Below, piece after piece: positions 8,529-17,597 of a DNA stretch of 64,000 nucleotides (the first letter of the stretch is position 1; every line of letters starts with the position of its first letter). The DNA lies in NCBI RefSeq assembly GCF_012277075.1, contig NZ_JAAXMT010000003.1, positions 62,001-126,000 of the forward strand. Reading direction: 5' to 3'. The translations under genes and the position numbers were made by a program. The DNA is from Streptococcus alactolyticus (GTDB lineage: Bacteria > Bacillota > Bacilli > Lactobacillales > Streptococcaceae). A model generated the notes under the pieces. It searched no databases, was not told the origin of the DNA, and was given only the letters and a program-made list of their open reading frames with translations.

Positions 8529-9343
8529 ATGAAAAAGGTTATTTTGTTAACAGGAGCAAGTAGTGGTATTGGTTATCAAACAGCAGAAGATTTGGCTGGA
8601 CAAGGTCATATCGTTTACGGTGCAGCACGTCGTTTGGATGCTATGGAACCTTTGAAAGCTAAAAGTGTTAAACCAATCTACCTAGACGTGACAGATGGCG
8701 ATTCAATCAAAAAAGCAGTCGATACCATCATCAAAAACGAAGGTCGCATCGATGTTTTGGTTAACAACGCTGGTTACGGTCATACGGTGCCCTAGAAGAC
8801 GTTAGCATGGAAGAAGCACGCGCTCAATTTGAAGTTAACGTATTTAGTTTAGCGGAATTGATTCAACTAGTATTGCCACATATGCGTAAACAAAAATCAG
8901 GACGCATCATCAACGTTTCATCAATGGGTGGTCGTTTGACAACTTACTTTGGTGCTTGGTACCATGCAACAAAATACGCCGTAGAAGCTTTGTCTGATGC
9001 TCTTCGTATGGAAACCTCTGACTTTGATATTGACGTTTCAATCATCGAACCAGGTGGTATCAAAACGGATTGGGGCTTCATCGCAGCTGACAAATTGGAA
9101 GCATCTGCAAAAGGTGGAGCTTACGAAGAACAAGCTACAAAAGCAGCAAAAGGTATGCGTAGCCAATATTCAGGTAACATGATGTCTGATCCAAAAATCA
9201 TTTCACGTGCGATTTCAAAAGCGGTCAACAGCCGTCGTCCTCGCCCACGTTACTTGATTGGTATGGGAGCTAAACCACTTGTCTTCCTACACACTATCTT
9301 ACCAACTCGTCTATTTGACTATAGTATGAAACACGCAAGCTAA
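8529..9343 (+). pseudogene. Classical short-chain dehydrogenase/reductase, frameshifted
   Basis: The first part has the SDR cofactor motif GASSGIG (near residues 10-16) and NNAGYG; the second has the catalytic YHATK motif and PGGIKTDW. Reading breaks at about 8780: GGTTACGGT-CATACGG needs one more T to read GYGSYGALEDVSMEEA. With that base the gene encodes about 271 residues, the normal size for a classical SDR. It has its own promoter, a shared operator, and an AraC gene that starts 17 bases after its stop. It is the second single-base loss in about 560 bp, which suggests decay of this pathway or local sequence error. Confidence 0.78.
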
Positions 9344-9360
9344 TTAAGGGGAAATAAATT

Positions 9361-10335
9361 ATGAAATTAAGTGTGAGTGGCCAATATTTTCAATTTTTAA
9401 AAAGCATTGATGTTGACTTAGACCAATTACCTGAGTCACTGCGCTATCAAGAAGATTATCAAAAAGAAGAATTCGCGTTATCAACACTTGATTACTTCCA
9501 TTTATTAACCGCTTTGGACGAACTCTTGACGGATGAGCAAATTTTAGAAATGAGCCGTCTGAAAAACATCCAAATGATGATGCCACCGTTTTTTGCCGCT
9601 TTGTCGTCAAAAAACGGCTTGATGGCTATCAAGCATTTTGCAAAATTTAAACGCATCACAGGACCAATCATTGTGGATATTGAAACCTTTGATGATTTGG
9701 TGCGAGTGAGCTACCGTTACGATTACACAGGCTTGGAATTGCCACGCTTTGCAGTCTTAAATGAGCAACATTTGATTTTGGATATGATTCGGACAGGAAC
9801 AGGTGAAGCCATAAAACCTGTTCGTATAGGGGTTTCTTTCGAATACGGTCAAGAAGCCTTAGAATCATTTGGTTGCCACGTGAAATACACCGAAGGTAAT
9901 GAAATTATCTTCAACAAGGCTGACTTAGAACGCCCATTTATCACAGCTAACAACATCATGCTGGATTATTTGGAGCCGCAATTGAAAGAACGCCTAGCCG
10001 AAGCTATTTCTGGTGAAAGCTTTACAGGTGTTGTCCAACAAATGCTCTACAAAGCTATTCCAAGTGGGGAATTCTCAGTTGAGGATATCGCAGTAGCCTT
10101 GGGTATTAGCAGCCGCACCTTACAACGCAACTTGAGTGCTGAAGGTACCAAATTCAACCAAGAATTGCAAAACGTTCAAAAATTATTAGCATTAAGTTAC
10201 TTGAAAAAACCAGAAATGACTACTGATGAGGTCGCGTATTTGATTGGTTATGCTGAAGTTTCTTCTTTCTCACGCGCCTTCAAAAAATGGACTGGAATGA
10301 CCATCACCGAATACAAAAATTCAACTGACGATTAG
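9361..10335 (+). CDS. AraC-family regulator with arabinose-binding-like N-terminal domain (copy 1)
   Basis: A 324-residue regulator. The N-terminal ~200 residues resemble the 'Arabinose_bd' sensor domain found in OruR/ArgR-type AraC proteins. The C-terminal ~90 residues hold the double helix-turn-helix: SVEDIAVALGISSRTLQRNL (first HTH), then TTDEVAYLIGYAEVSSFSRAFKKWTGMTITEYK (second HTH with the family signature). It has a good AAGGGG ribosome site and directly follows the SDR gene, so it is probably co-transcribed and controls the locus through the TGTCA sites. The ligand is unknown. Confidence 0.85.
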   Translation: MKLSVSGQYFQFLKSIDVDLDQLPESLRYQEDYQKEEFALSTLDYFHLLTALDELLTDEQILEMSRLKNIQMMMPPFFAALSSKNGLMAIKHFAKFKRITGPIIVDIETFDDLVRVSYRYDYTGLELPRFAVLNEQHLILDMIRTGTGEAIKPVRIGVSFEYGQEALESFGCHVKYTEGNEIIFNKADLERPFITANNIMLDYLEPQLKERLAEAISGESFTGVVQQMLYKAIPSGEFSVEDIAVALGISSRTLQRNLSAEGTKFNQELQNVQKLLALSYLKKPEMTTDEVAYLIGYAEVSSFSRAFKKWTGMTITEYKNSTDD

Positions 10336-10371
10336 CATCGTCCGCTCTTGAAAAGGATAAGCACGCCAAAG

Positions 10372-11379
10372 ATGAAGTTAATCATTACACCACAGTTTCA
10401 AAGTTTCCTGTCTTCCATAAATATTCAAATGCGAGATATTTTGGAAAAAGCCGAGCTGCCCAATAAACTTTGGCAAGACGAAATCGAATACGATGCCGCT
10501 CAATACTTGAAATTGGTTAAAATATTGGAAGAAGAGATTTCAGATGAGGTCATTTATTCGATTAGTCAGCTAGTTAACGTCAAAATGCTGCTTCCTCCCT
10601 ATTTTTCAGCCTTGTCTTGCCGTAATGGTTTAGAGGCCTTGGAACGCATTGAAACCTATCGAAAAAGCAATGGATCTGTCCTTGTTCATGTGGAGGATTT
10701 AGGGGACACTGTTTCTATTCAGTTTTCTTATATGCTACCTGACAAGCCTCTACCACGTTTTCTCATTATTAATCAGCAATTGCTTTTATTAGATGTTTTG
10801 AGGACTGGAACGGGCGTTGATATTCATCCCATTTCAGTCACTACTCCTTATCCTTACGAGGATATCTTACATGACACATTTGCTTGTCCAATACAAATAG
10901 ATGCAGATAATCAAATGCTGCTGGTTAAAGCCGATTTGGAAAGGTATTTCTCTCCTTCTCACAACATGATGTGGTCTTACTTAGAATCCTTGTTTGACCA
11001 AAACTATACCTTTTCACCAGTAGCAGAAGATAGCATGACAGCAAAACTTCGCCGAGAACTCAAACGCAGTATCCCTAGCGGTAAGGGAGATTTGAACACC
11101 CTTGCTAAACGTTTAGACACTAGCTCAAGAACCTTACAACGTAAACTCGTCGCTGAAGGGACTAGCTTTAATAAAGAACTGCAAGAAGTGCAAAAAGCCA
11201 TGGTCTGCTCCTATCTGCAATTGCGTCTATCTACTGAGGATATCTTATACTTGCTTGGTTATGCTGAAAGTTCAAGCTTACTAAGAGTCTTTAAACGCTG
11301 GACAGGCATGACCTTTAAACAATACCAAACCAAATTATTAACCGAACCTAACCTTTCTCATCAACAAAATATTAGCTGA
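10372..11379 (+). CDS. AraC-family regulator, tandem paralogue (copy 2)
   Basis: A 335-residue paralogue of the preceding regulator with the same domain order and matching HTH motifs (LNTLAKRLDTSSRTLQRKL; then a GYAESSSLLRVFKRWTG signature). I place the start at the ATG at 10372 because MKLIITPQFQSFL aligns with the MKLSVSGQYFQFL start of copy 1; a TTG at 10348 is also in frame. The ribosome site is poor (AAAAGGA, 14 bases away), so expression may depend on coupling to copy 1. Tandem AraC paralogues suggest duplication followed by divergence in ligand or target. Confidence 0.82.
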   Translation: MKLIITPQFQSFLSSINIQMRDILEKAELPNKLWQDEIEYDAAQYLKLVKILEEEISDEVIYSISQLVNVKMLLPPYFSALSCRNGLEALERIETYRKSNGSVLVHVEDLGDTVSIQFSYMLPDKPLPRFLIINQQLLLLDVLRTGTGVDIHPISVTTPYPYEDILHDTFACPIQIDADNQMLLVKADLERYFSPSHNMMWSYLESLFDQNYTFSPVAEDSMTAKLRRELKRSIPSGKGDLNTLAKRLDTSSRTLQRKLVAEGTSFNKELQEVQKAMVCSYLQLRLSTEDILYLLGYAESSSLLRVFKRWTGMTFKQYQTKLLTEPNLSHQQNIS

Positions 11380-11441
11380 GCAAAGGCACAAAAATGATGA
11401 CATTTGTCAGTCAATCATGAGCATATTTTTCGTATTTCTGA

Positions 11442-11447
11442 TATAAT
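11442..11447 (+). promoter_or_regulatory. Extended -10 of upp
   Basis: TGATATAAT (extended -10; TATAAT at 11442-11447), 40 bases before the upp start. Confidence 0.6.
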
Positions 11448-11487
11448 TGATAGGGTTATACCAAAAAATGAAAAAGGGAGTAGAATT

Positions 11488-12117
11488 ATGGGAAAATTTC
11501 AAGTTATCTCACATCCATTGATTCAACACAAATTGTCTATTTTGCGTCGCTCAACAACGTCAACCAAAGATTTTCGTGAATTGGTTAATGAAATTGCCAT
11601 GTTAATGGGTTATGAGGTATCACGTGACCTTCCTCTAGAAGAAGTCGAAATCGAAACACCTATTACAAAGACAGTTCAAAAACAATTGGCTGGTAAAAAA
11701 TTAGCTATCGTTCCAATCTTGCGCGCAGGTATTGGGATGGTTGACGGTTTTCTTAGTCTAGTACCAGCAGCCAAGGTTGGTCACATTGGTATGTATCGTG
11801 ACGAAGAAACCTTACAACCTGTTGAATACTTGGTGAAATTGCCAGAAGATATTGACCAACGTCAAATTTTCGTCGTTGACCCAATGTTGGCCACTGGTGG
11901 TTCAGCCATTTTAGCAGTGGATTCCTTGAAAAAACGTGGTGCTGCTAACATTAAGTTTGTCTGCCTCGTATCTGCTCCTGAAGGGGTCAAAGCCTTGCAA
12001 GAAGCTCATCCAGATGTGGATATTTACACCGCCGCTTTGGATGAAAAACTAAACGAACACGGCTACATCGTTCCAGGTCTTGGCGATGCTGGTGACCGCT
12101 TATTTGGAACAAAATAA
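11488..12117 (+). CDS. upp: Uracil phosphoribosyltransferase
   Basis: Salvages uracil with PRPP to make UMP in the cytoplasm. The 209-residue protein ([16 protein letters not shown]) has the type I PRTase PRPP loop [12 protein letters not shown] and the conserved C-terminal [11 protein letters not shown] uracil-binding end. I chose the ATG at 11488 because AAAGGGAG lies 7-8 bases before it; upstream in-frame codons lie before or within the promoter. upp directly before clpP is a common streptococcal order. Confidence 0.97.
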   Translation: MGKFQVISHPLIQHKLSILRRSTTSTKDFRELVNEIAMLMGYEVSRDLPLEEVEIETPITKTVQKQLAGKKLAIVPILRAGIGMVDGFLSLVPAAKVGHIGMYRDEETLQPVEYLVKLPEDIDQRQIFVVDPMLATGGSAILAVDSLKKRGAANIKFVCLVSAPEGVKALQEAHPDVDIYTAALDEKLNEHGYIVPGLGDAGDRLFGTK

Positions 12118-12124
12118 TATTCAG

Positions 12125-12155
12125 AAAACTTTCTAGTTTCGGCTAGAAAGTTTTT
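12125..12155 (+). terminator. Terminator after upp
   Basis: Stem AAAACTTTCTAG / CTAGAAAGTTTT with loop TTTCGG and a T run. Confidence 0.9.
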
Positions 12156-12172
12156 AAAAAGCGACGTTTTTA

Positions 12173-12202
12173 TTTGACCTTTGTTGACCAATTGACTATA
12201 AT
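12173..12202 (+). promoter_or_regulatory. clpP promoter with CtsR operator
   Basis: -35 TTGACC (12174-12179) and -10 TATAAT (12197-12202), 17-base spacer. On the minus strand 12189-12173 reads GGTCAAC-AAA-GGTCAAA, the heptad repeat bound by the CtsR heat-shock repressor. It overlaps the -35 and spacer, so bound CtsR would block RNA polymerase. Confidence 0.85.
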
Positions 12203-12277
12203 AAACTCATATCAATCGAGCACAGCACAATCCTTGATAAACAGCTTGCTCTGACTATTTAAAAAAGGAGAATATTT

Positions 12278-12868
12278 ATGATTCCTGTAGTAATTGAACA
12301 AACAAGCCGCGGTGAGCGTTCATACGATATTTATTCACGTTTATTGAAAGACCGTATTATCATGTTGACTGGACCTGTTGAAGATAATATGGCAAATTCA
12401 ATCATTGCTCAACTCTTATTCCTTGACGCCCAAGACAATACTAAAGACATTTACCTCTATGTCAATACTCCTGGTGGTTCAGTATCTGCTGGTTTGGCGA
12501 TTGTGGATACAATGAATTTCATCAAATCAGATGTTCAAACTATCGTTATGGGTATGGCAGCATCTATGGGTACCATCATCGCCTCTTCAGGTGCTAAAGG
12601 CAAACGTTTCATGTTGCCAAATGCTGAATACATGATTCACCAACCAATGGGTGGTACTGGTGGCGGTACACAACAAACAGATATGGCTATTGCTGCTGAA
12701 CACCTTTTGAAAACACGTCAAAACTTAGAACAAATTTTGGCGGATAATTCAGGACAACCGCTTGAAAAAGTTCACCTTGATGCTGAACGTGATAACTGGA
12801 TGAGTGCCCAAGAAACCCTTGAATATGGCTTCATCGATGAAATCATGGTCAACAACGAATTAAACTAA
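12278..12868 (+). CDS. clpP: ATP-dependent Clp protease proteolytic subunit
   Basis: Serine peptidase of the ClpP tetradecamer, working with Clp ATPases in protein quality control and regulated proteolysis. The 196-residue protein has the full triad: S96 (GMAASMGT), H121 (YMIHQPMGG) and D172 (ERDNW). An AAAGGAG ribosome site precedes the ATG. The CtsR box upstream predicts heat-shock derepression. Confidence 0.98.
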   Translation: MIPVVIEQTSRGERSYDIYSRLLKDRIIMLTGPVEDNMANSIIAQLLFLDAQDNTKDIYLYVNTPGGSVSAGLAIVDTMNFIKSDVQTIVMGMAASMGTIIASSGAKGKRFMLPNAEYMIHQPMGGTGGGTQQTDMAIAAEHLLKTRQNLEQILADNSGQPLEKVHLDAERDNWMSAQETLEYGFIDEIMVNNELN

Positions 12869-12885
12869 GGCATAAGCCTTATCAT

Positions 12886-12912
12886 AAAAGTCTGCTCTTG
12901 CAGGCTTTTTTT
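12886..12912 (+). terminator. Terminator after clpP
   Basis: Stem AAGTCTGC / GCAGGCTT, loop TCTT, then a long T run. Confidence 0.9.
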
Positions 12913-12956
12913 GTGCTATTTTGAAAACAAGGTGAGGGTACATTTTCAGACAAATA

Positions 12957-12965
12957 TGGTATAAT
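12957..12965 (+). promoter_or_regulatory. Extended -10 giving a leaderless ylbF transcript
   Basis: TGGTATAAT, ending six bases before the ylbF ATG (12972). Transcription should start at or within a base or two of the ATG, leaving no room for a ribosome site, and none is seen. Confidence 0.6.
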
Positions 12966-12971
12966 CGATTT

Positions 12972-13400
12972 ATGTTGACAATTGATGACCAATTATTAGC
13001 CATTGATGATGCGATTGATGAGGTTGTTGCAGCCTTTTTAGCCTTAGATAGCGTACAAGATTACCTTGCGGTGCGGCAAGTCTTTCTCTCAGATAAGGCT
13101 TTGCAAGAAGACATTGCAGTTTTTCAAGCCCTGCGGCAAGAATATGAGGCTGTTGAGACTTATGCAGCTTTTCGCCCTGAAGTCAAAACCTTGCGTCGTC
13201 AATTGGTTCAAACAAAAAGAACAATTGATATGCATGAGAAAATGAGTGCTTTGCGGCAAAGTGAAGTTGCGGTGCAAAAGATTTTAGCAGAATTGACCCA
13301 AGACATCTCGTCAGTGATTTCATCTGCTATTTTTGTGGATACGGGACTGCCCCTAGCCGCCCACTCATCTCATCACCAATGCCATCATAAAGGAGGATAA
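12972..13400 (+). CDS. ylbF: YlbF/YmcA family regulator of RNA processing (RicF-like)
   Basis: A 142-residue, mostly alpha-helical protein of the YlbF/YmcA (DUF964) family. In Bacillus subtilis RicF (YlbF), RicA and RicT form an Fe-S complex that steers RNase Y. This copy ends in a His/Cys-rich tail (HSSHHQCHHKGG), which could bind metal. ylbG follows after three bases, the usual arrangement. The RicT partner (yaaT) is also in this window, near 20.7 kb. The mRNA appears leaderless. Confidence 0.82.
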   Translation: MLTIDDQLLAIDDAIDEVVAAFLALDSVQDYLAVRQVFLSDKALQEDIAVFQALRQEYEAVETYAAFRPEVKTLRRQLVQTKRTIDMHEKMSALRQSEVAVQKILAELTQDISSVISSAIFVDTGLPLAAHSSHHQCHHKGG

Positions 13401-13403
13401 GCT

Positions 13404-13655
13404 ATGTTTGAAAAGACGGAACGACAAGGGATTATCGTTTATTTGTATTATAATCGTGATGCGCGAAAGTTGGCAAAATACGGCGATGTCCTCTATCATT
13501 CTAGAAAAATGCACTATCAAATTTTGTATGTCAATAAGGCCGATGCGCCAGCCATTGCAAACGAAATTGCCCGTTTGAAATTTGTGAAATCAGTTTCATT
13601 GTCACAATTGGACAATATTAACCAAAATTTTGTAGGCAATCTGGAAAATTTTTGA
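13404..13655 (+). CDS. ylbG: YlbG family protein (DUF2129)
   Basis: An 83-residue cytoplasmic protein starting [28 protein letters not shown], typical of YlbG (DUF2129). Its function is not established. It is almost always next to ylbF, and here has a near-perfect AAAGGAGG ribosome site. Its stop codon overlaps the promoter region of the liv operon. Confidence 0.85.
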   Translation: MFEKTERQGIIVYLYYNRDARKLAKYGDVLYHSRKMHYQILYVNKADAPAIANEIARLKFVKSVSLSQLDNINQNFVGNLENF

Positions 13656-13712
13656 TATAATATAATTTCTGATAACTAAAATTTATTTAATATAAAAAAT
13701 TTTCTGATAATT
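13656..13712 (+). promoter_or_regulatory. liv operon promoter region with CodY box
   Basis: Two overlapping -10 candidates (TATAAT at 13656-13661 and 13661-13666) are followed by AATTTTCTGATAATT (13698-13712), one mismatch from the CodY consensus AATTTTCWGAAAATT. A partial copy (AATTTCTGATAACT) lies just after the -10. CodY bound to branched-chain amino acids would repress this importer. Confidence 0.75.
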
Positions 13713-13758
13713 CAGTATATTTTATCTGGATTATCAGGTATTGAAGGAGAAAGATGCT

Positions 13759-14940
13759 ATGAATAAAAAGGTTACCACATTTCTGTTGCCTTTTTTAGCA
13801 GCCCTTGTTTTAGTTGGTTGCAATAAGTCGCCAGATGTTACCGCAAACGCCACAGGAACAACCATTGGCGATACGTTGAAAATCGGTGTCAATTTGGAAT
13901 TGACAGGTTCGGTTGCGGCCTACGGTAATGCCGAAAAAAACGGGATTAACCTAGCAGTTGAGCAAATCAACAAGGCTGGCGGGGTTGACGGCAAAAAGAT
14001 TGAAGTCATCACCAAGGATAATAAATCGGAAAATGCGGAAGCATCAACAGCTGCTACAAACTTAGCGGTTCAAAGCCAAGTAAATGCAATGATTGGCCCA
14101 GCGACATCAGGTGCCGTAGCAGCAGCCAGCTTGAATGCTCAAAAAACGGGTGTCCCTTTATTGACGCCTAGTGGTACGCAAGATGATTTGACCATTGACA
14201 AAGATGGCGTGAAAAAATACATTTTCCGTACAACTTTCCAAGACAGTTTCCAAGGTCAGGTTCTTGCTCAATACGCTTACCAAAACTTGAATGCTAAAAA
14301 AGTCGTTCTTTATTATGACAATTCAAGTGACTATGCCAAAGGGATTGCCGAAGAATTTCAAAGAGTTTACCCAGGTGAAATCGTAACGGTGGCCACTTTT
14401 GCCTCAGGCGACAAGGATTTCCAATCAGCTTTGACAAAATTCAAAGATTTGGATTATGATGCGATTGTCATGCCAGGATACTATACAGAAACAGGTATCA
14501 TTACAAAACAAGCGCGTGATATGGGCATTGAAGTGCCAATCTTGGGTCCTGACGGATTTAATGACGATAGTTTTGCTGACTTGGCTGGTGTGGCCAATAC
14601 ACACGACGTTTACTACGTTTCAGGTTATTCTACCAAAACAGCTCTTTCAGATAAAGCAACGCAATTTATTGAAGCTTACAAGAAAAAATACGGTTCTGAG
14701 CCTAATATGTTTGCAGCCTTGGCTTATGATTCGGTTTACATGATTGCAGAAGCTGCCAAAGGTGCTAAAACGTCTATTGACATTGCTGATAATTTGGCGA
14801 AACTCTCTCAATTTGACGGGGTGACTGGTACCATGACGATTGATAAAGATCACAATCCAATCAAAACCGCTTTGATGGTTAAGATGGAAAATGGTGCAGA
14901 AGCCTCAGCTGAAGCAGTCGAAATCAATGGGAAAAACTAA
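13759..14940 (+). CDS. livJ: Branched-chain amino acid ABC transporter, substrate-binding lipoprotein
   Basis: A 393-residue periplasmic-binding-type protein anchored as a lipoprotein: signal peptide MNKKVTTFLLPFLAALVLVGC with the lipobox cysteine at C21. The mature part (LKIGVNLELTGSVAAYGNAEKNG) is typical of LivJ/LivK type I binding proteins for leucine, isoleucine and valine. I start at the ATG at 13759, after a GAAGGAG site, rather than the TTG at 13741, which overlaps that site. First gene of livJHMGF, under a CodY box. Confidence 0.95.
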   Translation: MNKKVTTFLLPFLAALVLVGCNKSPDVTANATGTTIGDTLKIGVNLELTGSVAAYGNAEKNGINLAVEQINKAGGVDGKKIEVITKDNKSENAEASTAATNLAVQSQVNAMIGPATSGAVAAASLNAQKTGVPLLTPSGTQDDLTIDKDGVKKYIFRTTFQDSFQGQVLAQYAYQNLNAKKVVLYYDNSSDYAKGIAEEFQRVYPGEIVTVATFASGDKDFQSALTKFKDLDYDAIVMPGYYTETGIITKQARDMGIEVPILGPDGFNDDSFADLAGVANTHDVYYVSGYSTKTALSDKATQFIEAYKKKYGSEPNMFAALAYDSVYMIAEAAKGAKTSIDIADNLAKLSQFDGVTGTMTIDKDHNPIKTALMVKMENGAEASAEAVEINGKN

Positions 14941-14991
14941 CGAATGATTTTTGCAACGTTTATATCACATCACTAGAAAGTTTGGTATTAT

Positions 14992-15876
14992 ATGTTTTTA
15001 GAACAACTTCCCCAACAACTGGTTAATGGTATTATTCTGGGCAGTATCTATGCCTTACTTGCCCTTGGATACACCATGGTGTATGGGATTATTAAATTGA
15101 TTAACTTTGCTCATGGCGATATTTATATGCTGGGGGCATTCATTGGGTATTATGCGATTAGCGCTTTGCACATGAATCTTTGGATGGCTTTGATTGTGAC
15201 AATGATTACAACGGCTATTTTTGGGATGCTTATCGAATTTCTGGCCTATAGACCTTTGCGCCATTCGACACGTATTTCTGCTTTGATTACAGCAATTGGG
15301 GTATCCTTCTTGCTGGAGTATGGCATGGTCTTTTTGGTCGGTGCTAACACGCGTTCATTCCCACAAGCTATTAAAATTGTCAATTACCACATTGGTTCGA
15401 TTACTGTAACCAATATTCAGTTGCTTATCCTTATTGTGGCTCTTGTTTTGATGGTGGCTCTTCAAATTATCGTTAGAAAAACGAAAATGGGGAAAGCCAT
15501 GCGTGCAGTATCTGTTGACAGCGACGCAGCAGAATTGATGGGGATTAACGTCAATTCAACCATCAGCTTTACCTTTGCTCTTGGTTCAGCACTAGCTGGT
15601 GCTGCAGGTGTCTTGATTGGATTGTACTACAATTCAATTGAGCCGTTGATGGGAATGACTCCAGGTATTAAAGCCTTTGTCGCTGCCGTTCTCGGTGGTA
15701 TTGGTATCATTCCAGGGGCTGCTTTAGGTGGTTTTGTCATTGGAATTTTGGAAACGTTATCCATTTCTCTAAATCTTTCAAGCTATCGTGATATCGTTGT
15801 GTACGGTGTTTTGATTATCATTTTATTAGTAAGACCAGCTGGTATTCTCGGTAAAAACGTAAAAGAAAAGGTGTAG
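14992..15876 (+). CDS. livH: Branched-chain amino acid ABC transporter permease LivH
   Basis: A 294-residue integral membrane permease. It starts LPQQLVNGIILGSIYALLALGYTMVYGIIKLINFAHGD, the standard LivH opening, and has the cytoplasmic coupling segment KAMRAVSVDSDAAELMGIN that contacts the ATPases. It pairs with LivM to form the transmembrane channel. livM follows after three bases. Confidence 0.95.
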   Translation: MFLEQLPQQLVNGIILGSIYALLALGYTMVYGIIKLINFAHGDIYMLGAFIGYYAISALHMNLWMALIVTMITTAIFGMLIEFLAYRPLRHSTRISALITAIGVSFLLEYGMVFLVGANTRSFPQAIKIVNYHIGSITVTNIQLLILIVALVLMVALQIIVRKTKMGKAMRAVSVDSDAAELMGINVNSTISFTFALGSALAGAAGVLIGLYYNSIEPLMGMTPGIKAFVAAVLGGIGIIPGAALGGFVIGILETLSISLNLSSYRDIVVYGVLIIILLVRPAGILGKNVKEKV

Positions 15877-15879
15877 AAA

Positions 15880-16833
15880 ATGAAAAAAAATCTAAAAGTA
15901 AATCTTTCATGGCTGGCCTTGATTGTTGTTCTTTATGCCATTTTAGAGGTTTTAACCCGCACAAATATTTTAAACTTGTACTACGTGCAAATTTTGATGG
16001 GGATTGGTATTAGTATCTTGATGGGGCTTGGAACCAACTTGGTTCTTGGCTTCTCAGGGCAATTCACCTTGGGGCAGGCTGGTTTCATGGCTATCGGTGC
16101 TTACGCAACAGCCATCATGACTCAGCAAAATCCAACTTACGGTGGCTTTTACCTATCAATGCTCGTTGGGGTTCTCATTGCCGTTGTGGTTGCCCTTATT
16201 TTTGGGATTCCGACCTTGCGGTTGAAGGGGGACTATCTGGCCATCGCAACCTTGGGTATGGCTGAGATTATCCGTATCTTGATTGTCAATGGTGGCGATT
16301 TGACTAACGGAGCTGCTGGTTTGACTGGTATTTTACCTTATACTACATGGCCTGTTATCTTTGCTTTTGTTGTGGTGATTACCATTTTAGTCTTGAATTT
16401 CCTACGTTCATCAATGGGACGTCAGGTGATTGCCGTTCGTGAAGATGAAATTGCAGCCGAAGCTATGGGTGTCAACGTGACCAAGATGAAAGTGCTGATT
16501 TTTGTGATGGGGGCTATTATTTCATCTATCGCAGGTTCGCTTTATGTGGGTTACATCGGTACAGTTGTTCCTAAAGATTTCACCATTATGAAATCTATCG
16601 ACTACTTGATTATCGCCGTTCTTGGTGGACTTGGTTCTATTACAGGAACGATTTTAGCGGCGGTTGCCCTAGGTATTTTGAATATGTTCTTGCAAAATAT
16701 CTCAAATCTTCGTATGATTATCTATTCTCTTGCCCTCATTTTGGTTATGATTTTCCGACCAGGAGGACTTTTGGGAACGAAGGAATTCACGTTATCTCGA
16801 TTCTTTAACAAAACTAAGGGAGGTAAGCAGTAA
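15880..16833 (+). CDS. livM: Branched-chain amino acid ABC transporter permease LivM
   Basis: A 317-residue membrane permease with NLVLGFSGQFTLGQAGFMAIGAY and the coupling helix AVREDEIAAEAMGVNVTKMK, both LivM marks. Its stop overlaps the ATG of livG, so the genes are translationally coupled. It forms the second half of the transmembrane pore. Confidence 0.95.
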   Translation: MKKNLKVNLSWLALIVVLYAILEVLTRTNILNLYYVQILMGIGISILMGLGTNLVLGFSGQFTLGQAGFMAIGAYATAIMTQQNPTYGGFYLSMLVGVLIAVVVALIFGIPTLRLKGDYLAIATLGMAEIIRILIVNGGDLTNGAAGLTGILPYTTWPVIFAFVVVITILVLNFLRSSMGRQVIAVREDEIAAEAMGVNVTKMKVLIFVMGAIISSIAGSLYVGYIGTVVPKDFTIMKSIDYLIIAVLGGLGSITGTILAAVALGILNMFLQNISNLRMIIYSLALILVMIFRPGGLLGTKEFTLSRFFNKTKGGKQ

Positions 16834-17597
16834 TGGCACTTCTTGATGTTAAAAAGCTCACCAAAAATTTTGGCGGATTGACAGCCGTAGGTGATGTTAC
16901 CATGCATCTCAATGAAGGTGAATTGGTTGGCTTGATTGGTCCAAACGGTGCTGGAAAAACCACACTTTTCAACTTGTTAACAGGTGTTTATGAGCCAAGT
17001 GAGGGAACTGTGTCACTTGATGGTACCATTTTAAATGGCATGAAACCTTATAAAATTGCGTCTTTGGGCTTGTCGCGTACCTTCCAAAACATTCGTTTGT
17101 TTAAGGAAATGACGGTTTTGGACAATGTTTTGATTGGGATGGCTAATCAAACTTCTCCGCATCTTTTAGCTAGTTTCTTGCGCTTGCCAAAATACTACCA
17201 AAGCGAGGAAGAATTGCGTCAAAAGGCCTTGGATTTATTGGCTATTTTCAATTTGGAAACAGAAGCTGATACTCTTGCTAAAAATCTTCCTTATGGGCAA
17301 CAACGCCGTTTGGAAATTGTGCGTGCCTTGGCAACCAAACCCAAAATTCTCTTTTTGGACGAGCCAGCAGCAGGGATGAACCCGCAAGAAACAGCAGAAT
17401 TGACAGAACTCATCCGCAAAATCAAAGACGAATTTAATATCACGATTATGCTAATCGAACACGATATGAGCCTTGTCATGGAAGTAACAGAGCGCATCTA
17501 TGTGCTTGAATATGGTCGTCTGATTGCCCAAGGAACACCAGACGAAATCAAGACCAACCAACGTGTTATTGAAGCTTACTTAGGAGGTGAAGGGTAA
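16833..17597 (+). CDS. livG: Branched-chain amino acid ABC transporter ATPase LivG
   Basis: A 254-residue ABC ATPase. Walker A is GPNGAGKTT; the signature position reads LPYGQQRRLEI, the degenerate form normal for LivG; Walker B is ILFLDEPAAGMNP; the switch histidine is in LIEHDM. Overlapping stop/start codons tie it to livM and livF. Confidence 0.95.
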   Translation: MALLDVKKLTKNFGGLTAVGDVTMHLNEGELVGLIGPNGAGKTTLFNLLTGVYEPSEGTVSLDGTILNGMKPYKIASLGLSRTFQNIRLFKEMTVLDNVLIGMANQTSPHLLASFLRLPKYYQSEEELRQKALDLLAIFNLETEADTLAKNLPYGQQRRLEIVRALATKPKILFLDEPAAGMNPQETAELTELIRKIKDEFNITIMLIEHDMSLVMEVTERIYVLEYGRLIAQGTPDEIKTNQRVIEAYLGGEG

